Source of the DNA: QHWK01 sp035315685
GTDB lineage: Bacteria; Acidobacteriota; Vicinamibacteria; Vicinamibacterales; CAVVIG01
Direction of reading: 5' to 3'
NCBI GenBank assembly: GCA_035315685.1
Contig: DATFXR010000300.1
Location: 1-17,850, forward strand
Length of the DNA stretch: 17,850 bases
The notes under the pieces are model-generated. The model had not been told where the DNA came from. It did no database searches and saw only the letters and a list, made by a program, of their open reading frames with translations. Shown one piece after another: positions 1 to 7,975 of the stretch. The translations under genes were made by a program, and so were the position numbers. The number at the start of each line of letters is the position of its first letter. Position 1 is the first letter of the stretch.

Positions 1-84
1 GGAGTGGGTCACAATGTCTGGGAATGGGCGTTCACGGAGCCGGCGCTCGTGGAATGGCTCTCAGCTCAGCGCCGATCCGCGTAG
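1..84 (+). CDS. C-terminal end of an alpha/beta-hydrolase-type esterase or phospholipase (partial)
   Basis: An open frame enters from the left edge and ends at TAG (82-84). The 27 visible residues begin GVGHNVWEWAF and continue with a stretch rich in hydrophobic and charged residues that ends in QRRSA. A Gly-x-Gly-His-Asn box, followed by Trp and, some 10 to 15 residues later, by a Glu-Trp-Leu...Gln-Arg-Arg tail, is how many bacterial prolyl-oligopeptidase-like or PHB-depolymerase-like esterases end. The histidine at residue 4 of the visible part would be the catalytic triad histidine. Only the tail is present, so substrate and full length cannot be judged. The family call is recall of this C-terminal pattern; the reading frame and stop are seen directly. 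Confidence 0.6.
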   Translation, partial: GVGHNVWEWAFTEPALVEWLSAQRRSA

Positions 85-155
85 CCGACATCAACCTCGC
101 ACGTGATCGCTCAACCGGCGAGGCTGAGGCGCCGGCTGGCCGCCCGGGCGCCGTC

Positions 156-161
156 GGGGAG
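156..161 (+). promoter_or_regulatory. Ribosome binding site of the first ADOP permease
   Basis: GGGGAG lies 8 bases before the ATG at 170. It supports 170 as the start over the ATG at 173 and shows that this gene begins its own translation initiation 85 bases after the preceding stop codon. Confidence 0.6.
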
Positions 162-169
162 ACGCAGCC

Positions 170-2599
170 ATGATGACGCTGCTCCAGGATCTTCGGATTG
201 GCGCTCGCACGCTCCTCAAGGCGCGCGGCTACACCGCGACGGTCATCGTGACGCTGGCGTTGGCGATCGGCGCAAACAGCGTCATCTTCAGCTTCGCGAA
301 CATCCTGCTGATCAAGCCGCTGCCCATCGCGGATCCGGCGACACTCGGCTGGCTCTACAGCCTCGATCCGCAGCGGACGAACATGCGCGGCCGCTTGTCG
401 TACCCCGACTTCGACGATCTGCGCCGCGGCGCTCGTTCGTTCCGCACGCTGTCTGCCGTAACGACGGATAGCGTGACGCTGACCGGTCTTGGTGAGCCAC
501 GCCGCCTCCAGGCACAAAAGGTCAGCGCCTCGCTGTTCGACACGTGGGGCCTCGTACCGCTGCTCGGCCGCCCGATTGCGACATCGGAGGATGTCGCGGG
601 CGCGCCGTGCGTCCTCGTTCTCAGCCACAAACTGTGGAAGGCGCAGTTCCAGAGCGATCCAGCGATCGTTTCGCGAACGATGGCGATCGACGGCCGTCCG
701 TGCACCGTCGTCGGCGTACTGTCACCGGCCATCGAGTTCGGAAACCTGAGCCTGAATGACGTGTGGATGCCGCTTGCGGTCGATCCCGCTGCGGCGCGCC
801 GCGACGAGCGGCGTTATTCGGTGGTCGGGCGGCTTGGTGCCGGCGTGACGCACGAGCAGGCGGACGCCGAGGTGAAGGCGATCATGACGCGGCTGGCGGC
901 CGAGCACGCCTCGACCAACCGCGCGTGGAGCGTCCGTGTCGCGCAGACCAGAGAAGCAATCGCTGGCAGCGACACCTGGGTCAGCCTCGCGCTGCTCGGG
1001 CTCGTCGTCGGCTCGGTACTGTTGATTGCGTGCGCCAACCTGGCGAACCTCGCGCTGGCGCGGACCGCCGGGCGCCGCCGCGAGCTGGCGGTGCGGACCG
1101 CGCTCGGCGCCTCGCGATGGCGGGTCGTGCAGCAACTCGTCACCGAGAGCCTGATGCTCGGTCTGATTGGCGGCGTCGCCGGCGTCGGTGTCGCCGAGAT
1201 CGGCTTGCGCGGGATCCGCGCGATCGCCTTCGAACCAATCTTCGCGTTGATCGTCGTCGATCGGAACGTGATGCTCTTTGCCGCGGCGCTGTCGATCCTG
1301 ACGCCGCTGCTGTTCACGCTGCTCCCGGCGCTCGACGCGTCTGATCACACGGTGAGCGACGCGCTGAAGGAGGGAGGTCGAAGTGCCGGCGGCGTGCATG
1401 CGCGCCGCAGCCGCCACGCGCTCGTCGTCGCGCAAGTCAGCCTCGCGTTCACGCTGCTCGTCGTCTCGCTGCTGATCGTGCGATCGATGATCGCGGTCGT
1501 CCATCTGGATCTCGGCTTCGATCCAGGCCGCCTGCTGGTGGCGCGACTGGAAGTACCCTCGTGGAAGTTCGGCGACGATGATGGAGTGCGGCGGACGAGT
1601 GAGGCGATCGTCGATCGAATCAGGCGCGTGCCCGGTGTCGAGGCGGCAGCGGCGACGAGCGTGCTGCCGGTGCTCACGGTCGGATCGCGCGTTGCCCTCG
1701 ACATCGCCGGACGGTCGGCCGCCTCGCCGATCGATCGGCCATGGGCGCTGCGCGTAGCGGTCGGCGACGACTTCTTTCGCGCGACCGGCATACCGGTGCA
1801 GAGCGGCCGCGCGTTCGAGCGCGCCGACAGGACTGCCGCGGAGCCAGTCGCGATCGTCAGCGCGGAAACGTCGCGTCGTTACTGGGGATCGCCGGATGCT
1901 GCGCTCGGCAGCCGCATCGCGCTCGCCCGCGCGTCGGCTGCCGAACCCGAAATCTGGCTGCGCGTCGTCGGCATCGCCGGCGACACGGCCTCTGATTCGA
2001 ATCCGTCGGAGGTCGCGAAGCCCAATCCACTAGTCTATCTGCCGCTGGCCCAGCAGCCGACCCGCGATCTCGGCCTGATCGTGCGATCGTCGCGCCCCGC
2101 TGGCGTTGCCGCCGGCGTCCGCGTGGCGATCCGCGACATCGAACCTGATGCGCCGGTGTTTCAGATGCGGACGCTGCCCGAGGCGCTCGACAACGAGCTG
2201 GCCAGCAACTGGGTGATCACGTCGATGTTCGCGGCGTTTGCGTTGCTGGCACTCGTGCTCGCATCAACCGGGCTCTACGCGGTGGTCGCGTACTCCGTCA
2301 GTCAGCGCCAGCACGAGATCGGCGTGAGGATGGCGCTCGGCGCCCTGCCGCTGGACATCCGGCGCCTCGTGCTGTCGCAAGGCGGACGGTTGATCGGCAT
2401 CGGTGGAGCAATCGGGCTGGTCGCCGCACTCGCGTTGTCGCGCGCGATTCGCAGCCTGCTGTTTGGCGTCACCCCGTCTGATCCGGCCACCTACGCGATC
2501 GCCCTTGCCGTCGTTCTGATCTCTTCGGGCCTCGCGATGTGGCTGCCGGCGCGCCATGCCGCCCGCGTCGATCCGATCGCCAGCCTTCGGAGCGAGTGA
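170..2599 (+). CDS. ADOP-type ABC transporter permease (FtsX/MacB-like), first of a tandem pair
   Basis: A membrane protein of 809 residues with the double permease layout of acidobacterial duplicated orphan permeases. By hydropathy, membrane segments lie near residues 20-45, 270-292, 328-352, 369-388, 418-443, 686-710, 742-765 and 777-800. Between segments 1 and 2 and between 5 and 6 are large periplasmic MacB_PCD-like domains. After segments 2 and 6 come the typical cytoplasmic turns RRRELAVRTALGASR and RQHEIGVRMALGA, which in MacB-type permeases contact the ATPase. The protein ends in DPIASLRSE, a usual ADOP ending. Length matches the family (about 800). It lacks the extra N-terminal cytoplasmic region some ADOPs carry. 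No ATPase gene is in the window, in keeping with the orphan label. Role is inferred to be mechanotransmission or export of an unknown substrate at the inner membrane. Confidence 0.93.
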   Translation: MMTLLQDLRIGARTLLKARGYTATVIVTLALAIGANSVIFSFANILLIKPLPIADPATLGWLYSLDPQRTNMRGRLSYPDFDDLRRGARSFRTLSAVTTDSVTLTGLGEPRRLQAQKVSASLFDTWGLVPLLGRPIATSEDVAGAPCVLVLSHKLWKAQFQSDPAIVSRTMAIDGRPCTVVGVLSPAIEFGNLSLNDVWMPLAVDPAAARRDERRYSVVGRLGAGVTHEQADAEVKAIMTRLAAEHASTNRAWSVRVAQTREAIAGSDTWVSLALLGLVVGSVLLIACANLANLALARTAGRRRELAVRTALGASRWRVVQQLVTESLMLGLIGGVAGVGVAEIGLRGIRAIAFEPIFALIVVDRNVMLFAAALSILTPLLFTLLPALDASDHTVSDALKEGGRSAGGVHARRSRHALVVAQVSLAFTLLVVSLLIVRSMIAVVHLDLGFDPGRLLVARLEVPSWKFGDDDGVRRTSEAIVDRIRRVPGVEAAAATSVLPVLTVGSRVALDIAGRSAASPIDRPWALRVAVGDDFFRATGIPVQSGRAFERADRTAAEPVAIVSAETSRRYWGSPDAALGSRIALARASAAEPEIWLRVVGIAGDTASDSNPSEVAKPNPLVYLPLAQQPTRDLGLIVRSSRPAGVAAGVRVAIRDIEPDAPVFQMRTLPEALDNELASNWVITSMFAAFALLALVLASTGLYAVVAYSVSQRQHEIGVRMALGALPLDIRRLVLSQGGRLIGIGGAIGLVAALALSRAIRSLLFGVTPSDPATYAIALAVVLISSGLAMWLPARHAARVDPIASLRSE

Positions 2600-2608
2600 A
2601 CCACTGAC

Positions 2609-4969
2609 GTGCGCCTCGATCTGCTTCACCTCTGGCGAAGCTTGCGGCGATCGCCAGCGAGCGCCGCCGCCGCGGTCCTCACGCTGTCGCTGACGATCGG
2701 TGCGGGCGCAGCGATCTTCGCGGTGGTGGACGCCGTACTGCTGACCCCGCCGCCGTTCGAAGACCCCGACGCGCTGGTCATCGCGGGCGAAACACCGAGC
2801 GACGAGCCGGCGGCGAGTCCGCGCGCGATCCGATATGGCACATTCGAGGCGTGGCGCGAACGCGCCGGCGCGCTCGCCGCGCTCGAGGCGTTCGACGGAA
2901 CCAACCTCACGCTCACCGGGCTCGGGGCGGCCGAGCGCGTCAGCGCCACGGATGTGACGCCGGGATTCCTGCCGCTGCTCGGGGTCCGGCCCGCGCGCGG
3001 CCGGATGTTCGATCGCGACGACGCCGGTCAGCCGGTGGCGATCATCAGCGACCGGTTCTGGCGGGGAAAGCTCGCGGCCGATCCCGCCGTCGTCGGCCGT
3101 CACCTCGTGCTCGGTGGCCGCACGCACACCATCGTCGGCGTGCTGCCCGATCGGTTTTCGTTCGCGATCAACGCGTGTGAGATCTGGCGGCCACTGCCGA
3201 TGGCAGCGGCAGAGGCGGCACGATCGGGATATCGAGTGCTCGTGATCGCGCGGCTTGCGCGCAGTACGTCGCCGGCAGCGCTGGCCGCGGCATTGGACGA
3301 CGTGAGCAGGACGGCTTCGCCGCCGCCACGTGTGGTGGCGACACACGTTGCGACGGCGATCGCCGGCGACACCGCACGGACGCTCGGTCTGCTCGCGGCC
3401 GCCGCGGCGCTCGCGACACTCATCGCGTTCATCAACCTCGGCGGCCTGTTGATCGTTCGTTCGATCGATCGCCGTCGAGAGCTGGCGGTGCGGAGCGCGC
3501 TCGGTGCTCGGCAGTCGGACATCGCCAGACAGTTGCTGCTGGAGGCGGGCGCGCTGGTCGTGATGGGAACAGCCGGCGGTGCGCTGATCGCGTTCTGGAT
3601 GACCCCCGCATTGGGACAGCTCGTCCTCGCGCCATTCGGCGGAGCTGCCAACCGACCTCTTGCGGTGAGCTGGCCCGTCATCGCCCTCGTCTCGATTGTG
3701 GCGATCGGCTGTGGATGCGTCTGTGGATCCCTCCCCGCTCTCGCGACCGCACGCTGGAGCGTTGTGGACATCTTGCGCAAGGGGGCGACGTCGTCTCCGC
3801 GTGAGGTCGCGGTGCGACGCGTGTTCGTCGCCGGTGAAGTCGCAGTGGCGTTCGTGCTGCTCGTGTCGATGGCGCTCGTCGGCCGCACGCTGCTCGACGT
3901 CCTCCGAGTCAATCCGGGTTTCGACCCAAGGGGCGTATTGACGTTGCAGGTGTCGCTGCCGGCCGCCAGCTACCCGAGCCGTGAACGCCTCGTCTCTTTC
4001 TACTCGACGGTGCAACGTGCCCTTCGAGAACGCCTCGGCGGCTCGACCGTGTCAGTCGTGGACGAGCTGCCGCTCACTGGTGATCGCGGCCGCAGCTTCG
4101 TGTCAGCCGGTCCGACGAGTCCGGGACGCGAAGCGGTCGTACGCACCGCGAGCCCAGACTACTTCGATGTGATGCGGATACCGGTGATCGCGGGCCGGAC
4201 GTTCACCTGGGAGGACAACGGCGCTGCGCCGCTGCGCGTCGTGATCAGCCAGACGCTGGCCGAACGGTTGTTCGCACGCGAGTCGCCGATCGGTCGGCGA
4301 ATCTGGCTGGCTCCAGGCGGACAGACAGCGGACGTCGTCGGCGTCGTCGGTCCGGTCAAGCATCGAGCACTCGACGAAAGTGACCTGCCGACCGTCTACA
4401 CGTCCGCGCTGCAGGTGCCGTCGCCGTCCAGCATCGTCGTGGTTCGAAGCGCGCGGCCGGACGCCGACGTGATTGCCGCCGTGCGCGAAGCGGTCGCACG
4501 GCTCGACGGCAACCTCCCGGTCTACGGCGTGCGGACGATGCAGGACCTGGTCGCCAGGTCGCCTGGAGTCCCCGCGCGACGGCTGCTGACCGCGGCGTTC
4601 ACCGGCTTCGCCGTGCTGGCGGTCACGCTCAGCGCGATCGGGCTGTTCGGCGTCGCAGCGCACGACGTGGCGCGCCGTCGCACCGAGCTCGCGTTACGGA
4701 TCGCGCTCGGCGCCGATCCGCTGCGGCTGCTGTGCGCCACACTCGGTCAGGGCGCGGCAATCGTGGGATCTGGACTCGCCGCCGGAGGTGTGGTGTCGAT
4801 GTGGGCGGCGCGCGGACTGAGCGGCGTGGTCTTCGTCACTGGACAATCCAATCTTCTGAGCATCGCGGTGGCTGCGACCGCGCTCATCGCGACAGGCGTC
4901 GCTGCCGTCCTGCCGGCGGCGCTTCGCGCGGCGCGCACCGATCCGATGACGGCGCTTCGCAGTGAATGA
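2609..4969 (+). CDS. ADOP-type ABC transporter permease, second of a tandem pair
   Basis: A 786-residue paralogue of the preceding protein. Hydropathy suggests segments near residues 17-43, 262-285, 313-332, 355-380, 404-432, 662-690, 716-737 and 750-774, with two large extracytoplasmic domains. The FtsX turns RRRELAVRSALGARQ and RRTELALRIALGADP and the ending DPMTALRSE are the same as in ADOP permeases. The start is GTG at 2609, 9 bases after the previous stop. The nearest purine-rich box (GGAG, 2589-2592) is 16 bases away, so translation may depend on coupling to the upstream gene. The N-terminus fits the family exactly at this start, with a short basic arginine-rich stretch before the first membrane segment. 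The two permeases have clearly diverged, so this is not a recent duplication; a heteromeric pair is an inference. The stop TGA overlaps the ATG of the next gene. Confidence 0.92.
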   Translation: MRLDLLHLWRSLRRSPASAAAAVLTLSLTIGAGAAIFAVVDAVLLTPPPFEDPDALVIAGETPSDEPAASPRAIRYGTFEAWRERAGALAALEAFDGTNLTLTGLGAAERVSATDVTPGFLPLLGVRPARGRMFDRDDAGQPVAIISDRFWRGKLAADPAVVGRHLVLGGRTHTIVGVLPDRFSFAINACEIWRPLPMAAAEAARSGYRVLVIARLARSTSPAALAAALDDVSRTASPPPRVVATHVATAIAGDTARTLGLLAAAAALATLIAFINLGGLLIVRSIDRRRELAVRSALGARQSDIARQLLLEAGALVVMGTAGGALIAFWMTPALGQLVLAPFGGAANRPLAVSWPVIALVSIVAIGCGCVCGSLPALATARWSVVDILRKGATSSPREVAVRRVFVAGEVAVAFVLLVSMALVGRTLLDVLRVNPGFDPRGVLTLQVSLPAASYPSRERLVSFYSTVQRALRERLGGSTVSVVDELPLTGDRGRSFVSAGPTSPGREAVVRTASPDYFDVMRIPVIAGRTFTWEDNGAAPLRVVISQTLAERLFARESPIGRRIWLAPGGQTADVVGVVGPVKHRALDESDLPTVYTSALQVPSPSSIVVVRSARPDADVIAAVREAVARLDGNLPVYGVRTMQDLVARSPGVPARRLLTAAFTGFAVLAVTLSAIGLFGVAAHDVARRRTELALRIALGADPLRLLCATLGQGAAIVGSGLAAGGVVSMWAARGLSGVVFVTGQSNLLSIAVAATALIATGVAAVLPAALRAARTDPMTALRSE

Positions 4970-6813
4970 TGACGACCGTCACGCCGATCGGCATGGGCTG
5001 CATGCGCCTGTCGACCGACGCAGATCGGGATGAGGAACGCGCCCTCACTGTGCTGCACGCCGCGCTCGATGCCGGCGTCACGCTGTTCGACACCGCTGAC
5101 GCGTACTGCCGGGACGAGCGTGACATCGGTCACAACGAGCGGCTGATCGCCAGGGCGCTGGCGGCGTCGCGGGTCGAGCGCTCGGGCGTGATGGTGGCGA
5201 CCAAAGGCGGCCTCACGCGCCCGCAGGGCCGATGGATTCCCGACGGACGCGCCCGCCATCTCGCCGCAGCCTGTGAAGCGAGCCTGTCGGCGCTCGGCCT
5301 CGAGCGCATCGCGCTTTATCAACTGCACACGCCCGATCCGCGAGTGCCGCTCGCGACCAGCGTCCGCGCCCTCGCCGCGCTTCAGCGCGATGGGCTGATC
5401 GAGCACGTCGGCCTCTGCAACGTCACGGTGGGACAGATCCAGGAGGCGCAGAAGATCGTCGGCATCACGAGCGTGCAGGTCGAGTTCAATCCCTGGAACG
5501 ACGACAACGTGCTGAGCGGCGTCGTCCGCTACTGCATCGAGCACGACATTCGACTGCTCGCCCACCGCCCGCTCGGCGGTCCCGAGCGCGCACGGCGCGC
5601 GAGCCGCGATCCCGTGCTCAGGCAGGTCGCGGAACGGCACCAGGCGACACCGGTGGAAGTCGCACTCGCCTGGCTGATCGATCTCTCCGATGCGATCGTT
5701 CCGCTTCCGGGGCCGACCCGCGTCGAGACGGCGCGATCCATCGCGCGCGCGCCGGCGATTCAGCTGACGGCCTCCGATCGCACGCAACTCGACAATCACT
5801 TTCCGTCGGGCCTGCTCCGCAGATCGAGCGGCCCCGCCGTCGCCGCGCAGGCGCACGCCAGCGACGGCGAGGTCGTGATGATCATGGGGCTGCCGGGCGC
5901 GGGAAAAACGACGGCCGCTCAGGCGTTCATCGCGCAAGGCTACCGGTGGCTGAATCGCGACGCCGATGGAGGATCGCTGCGGGGCCTCGTGCCGGCCCTG
6001 GTGCAGATCGTCTCGTCCGAGACCAACCGGGTCGTTCTCGACAACACTTACATCTCGCGCAAGGCGCGCGCCCCGGTCGTTCGGGCTGCCGCAGACGCCG
6101 GCCTACCGGTCCGGTGCGTGTGGCTGACGACGAGCATCGAAGACGCACAGGTGAACGCGTCGGCACGACTGCTCGAGAAGTACGGGCGGCTGCTCGAGCC
6201 GGATGAGATGCGCGAGGCGACGAAGACGGATGTGTCAGCGTTTGGTCCCGCGGTGCAGTTCCGATATCAGCGCGAGATCGAGCCACCGGATCTCTCCGAA
6301 GGCTTTTCCCGCGTCGACATCGTTCCGTTCGAACGGAGACTCGACGTGTCGCGCACGCAGCGCGCGCTGCTGATCTGGTGCGATGGCGTCCTGATGCGCA
6401 GCCGTTCGGGACAGCGCGTCGCTTCGTTGATCGACGATATCGAGATTCTGCCCGGATGGCCCGAGACGCTGCAGCGATACGCCCAGGATGGCTGGACACT
6501 CCTGGGCCTCGCCTGGCGACCGGAAATCTCCGAGGGAACGGTTTCTGCAGCGCAGGTCGAGGCCACGTTCGCGCGGATGCGGGAACTGCTGGGCGTTCCG
6601 ATGGACATCCGGCACTGCCCGCACGGAGGAGGTCCGCCAGTGTGCTGGTGCCGCAAGCCGCTGCCGGGTCTGGGGGTCGAGTTCATCCGCCGCTATGCCT
6701 TGGCGCCGGCACGCTGCCTGTATGTCGGCAGCGGGTCGCTGGATCCCGGATTTGCGCGGCGCCTCGGCTTCCGGTACGTTGAGTGCACTCGGTTCCTGGC
6801 AGGAGCGGACTGA
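4966..6813 (+). CDS. Three-domain fusion: aldo/keto reductase, polynucleotide-kinase-like P-loop kinase, degenerate zinc-type HAD domain
   Basis: One uninterrupted 615-residue frame. Residues 1-280 are an aldo/keto reductase with the full catalytic tetrad: D42 and Y47 in FDTADAY, K80 in VATKGG, H121 in YQLHTPD. Residues 300-455 are a P-loop kinase resembling the kinase of human PNKP and T4 Pnkp: Walker A GLPGAGKT (308-315), NRD with D332 at the general-base position, DNT at 359-361, then QFRYQREIEPPDLSEGF. Residues 463-615 look like a GmhB/HisB-N HAD domain: the zinc-site motif C551-P-H553 with C560-W-C562, then RKP, is intact, but the DxD nucleophile position reads W471-C-D473, motif II lacks its Thr (LAWRPE, 514-520), and the expected GD near 588 is GS. 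The reductase and kinase are therefore probably active and the HAD domain probably not. It overlaps the upstream permease by 4 bases and lacks its own clear ribosome binding site. The substrate is unknown; nucleic-acid end repair is only a possibility. Confidence 0.88.
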   Translation: MMTTVTPIGMGCMRLSTDADRDEERALTVLHAALDAGVTLFDTADAYCRDERDIGHNERLIARALAASRVERSGVMVATKGGLTRPQGRWIPDGRARHLAAACEASLSALGLERIALYQLHTPDPRVPLATSVRALAALQRDGLIEHVGLCNVTVGQIQEAQKIVGITSVQVEFNPWNDDNVLSGVVRYCIEHDIRLLAHRPLGGPERARRASRDPVLRQVAERHQATPVEVALAWLIDLSDAIVPLPGPTRVETARSIARAPAIQLTASDRTQLDNHFPSGLLRRSSGPAVAAQAHASDGEVVMIMGLPGAGKTTAAQAFIAQGYRWLNRDADGGSLRGLVPALVQIVSSETNRVVLDNTYISRKARAPVVRAAADAGLPVRCVWLTTSIEDAQVNASARLLEKYGRLLEPDEMREATKTDVSAFGPAVQFRYQREIEPPDLSEGFSRVDIVPFERRLDVSRTQRALLIWCDGVLMRSRSGQRVASLIDDIEILPGWPETLQRYAQDGWTLLGLAWRPEISEGTVSAAQVEATFARMRELLGVPMDIRHCPHGGGPPVCWCRKPLPGLGVEFIRRYALAPARCLYVGSGSLDPGFARRLGFRYVECTRFLAGAD

Positions 6814-6885
6814 ACCTGTCAGGACGTTCGACAGTACCTAGTTCCTCTGGACTTGCGTCCGATATGCCGGGATAGAGCTCACACC

Positions 6886-7824
6886 ATGATCACAAGGTTC
6901 GTACATCGCGTTACGGTCCCGTTGGCCCTGGCGGCGGTCTTCATCATTCCGGCGGCGGCGCAAGACACGTCGTCCCAGACACAGACGACGTTCAAGAGCA
7001 CAGTCGACGTCGTCACGATCCAGGCTTCGGTTCGAGACCACAAAGGCAAAGTTTTGACCGGTCTGACTCCGACCGACTTCGAGGTGCGCGACAACGGCCA
7101 GCTGCGCCCGATTCTGTCGTTGCGATCGGATCGGCAGTCGCCAATCAGCATCGCCTTGCTGGTCGACATGAGCGGCAGCATGCGGCTCGAATCGAAGGCT
7201 GGACTGGCGCGCCAGTCGTACGCGTCGATCCTGTCCCAGCTGCGGGATGGCCAGGACGAAGTGGCCGTCTTCACGTTCGACTCGGCGCTCCACGAACGCC
7301 GCGGGTTCACACGGGACCTGTCGACCCTCAAGGGCGCGCTCGACACGTTCGACGCCTTCGGCACGACGTCACTGTACGACGCCACCGCGGAGGCGGCGCG
7401 GCGGCTCGCCGAGCGGTCCGCGGCGCTCAAGGCGATCATCGTGCTCACCGACGGGATCGATACGAGCAGCTCGATGACCGCGACCGAGGTCTCCGGGTTG
7501 GCGAGCTCGATCGACGTGCCGGTGTTCATGGTCGCGACGGTGCCGTCGATCGATCAGCGGATCATGATGGAAACGGCAGAGCGGTCGACCAGCTCGGACG
7601 CGGCCGACCTTCGCGACCTCGCGGAGTGGACCGGCGGGCAGTTCGTGTTCGCGAGCTCGCTCCTGGAGAGCGTCGTCGCCTCGTCGAAGTTGATCGACGA
7701 GCTCCGCCAGCAGTACATCCTCGCGATTGAGGCCGCCGCCGGCCGTGAGTGGCGGCGCCTCGACGTGCGGGTCAGGCGGCCGGCCGCGACCGTCAAAGCA
7801 CGAAGCGGTTATTTCGCGGGCTGA
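6886..7824 (+). CDS. Secreted VWFA-related acidobacterial domain protein
   Basis: A 312-residue exported protein. The N-terminus has basic residues, a hydrophobic core and an AAA-QD cleavage site near residue 25. Residues 33-80 form the conserved beta-rich lead-in of this acidobacterial family, including the LTGLTPTDFEVRDNG motif. A von Willebrand factor A fold follows, with a complete metal-ion-dependent adhesion site: D94-M-S96-G-S98, a threonine at 160/161 in GTTSLYD, and D189 in LTDGID. Such domains bind protein partners through a divalent cation; the partner is not known here. ATG 6886 is preferred because it places the signal peptide at the very N-terminus; a TTG at 6853 in the same frame would add 11 polar residues. 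The gene is probably monocistronic: it starts 72 bases after the fusion gene and ends facing a palindrome cluster. Confidence 0.9.
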   Translation: MITRFVHRVTVPLALAAVFIIPAAAQDTSSQTQTTFKSTVDVVTIQASVRDHKGKVLTGLTPTDFEVRDNGQLRPILSLRSDRQSPISIALLVDMSGSMRLESKAGLARQSYASILSQLRDGQDEVAVFTFDSALHERRGFTRDLSTLKGALDTFDAFGTTSLYDATAEAARRLAERSAALKAIIVLTDGIDTSSSMTATEVSGLASSIDVPVFMVATVPSIDQRIMMETAERSTSSDAADLRDLAEWTGGQFVFASSLLESVVASSKLIDELRQQYILAIEAAAGREWRRLDVRVRRPAATVKARSGYFAG

Positions 7825-7831
7825 GTCCACG

Positions 7832-7960
7832 GTCCGGCTACAGCCGGACACTACGACGATCACGGTCCGTGCAGACCGTTTCCAGTTCCCTGGCGTACGT
7901 AGTGTCCGGCTTTAGCCGGACCGTCTGATCGCCGCACGTAGTGTCCGGCTTTAGCCGGAC
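7832..7960. repeat. Cluster of three palindromic stem-loop repeats between convergent genes
   Basis: Three copies of an 18-base palindrome, GTCCGGCT-NN-AGCCGGAC, lie at 7832-7849 (loop AC), 7904-7921 (loop TT) and 7943-7960 (loop TT). Copies 2 and 3 are preceded by CGTAGT, and copy 1 is followed by ACTACG, so copy 1 is the same unit in inverted orientation. Each can form a perfect 8-bp stem on either strand. The cluster occupies almost the whole gap between the stop of the VWA gene (7824) and the stop of the NHL gene (7976). Plausible roles are bidirectional transcription end, mRNA 3' protection, or a REP-like dispersed element. Translated on the - strand it gives the SPAKAGHYV-type peptide I recall from spurious acidobacterial ORFs. 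Confidence 0.85.
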
Positions 7961-7975
7961 TCCTCCGCGAAGGCG

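Noticed and set aside
2264..4015. 583-codon open frame on the - strand
   Set aside because: It lies antisense to both ADOP permeases, is dominated by Arg, Asp, Glu and His as expected for a reverse frame of GC-rich DNA, and shows no domain.
4747..5937. 396-codon open frame on the - strand
   Set aside because: Antisense to the end of the permease and the aldo/keto reductase, both clearly coding; composition is that of a shadow frame.
6816..6834. CTGTC/GACAG stem after the fusion gene as a terminator
   Set aside because: Only 5 bp with a 9-base loop and no T-tract; such stems are common by chance.
7832..7960. Reading the repeat cluster as a CRISPR array
   Set aside because: Only three copies, one inverted, with unequal gaps (54 and 21 bases between palindromes) and no cas genes nearby.
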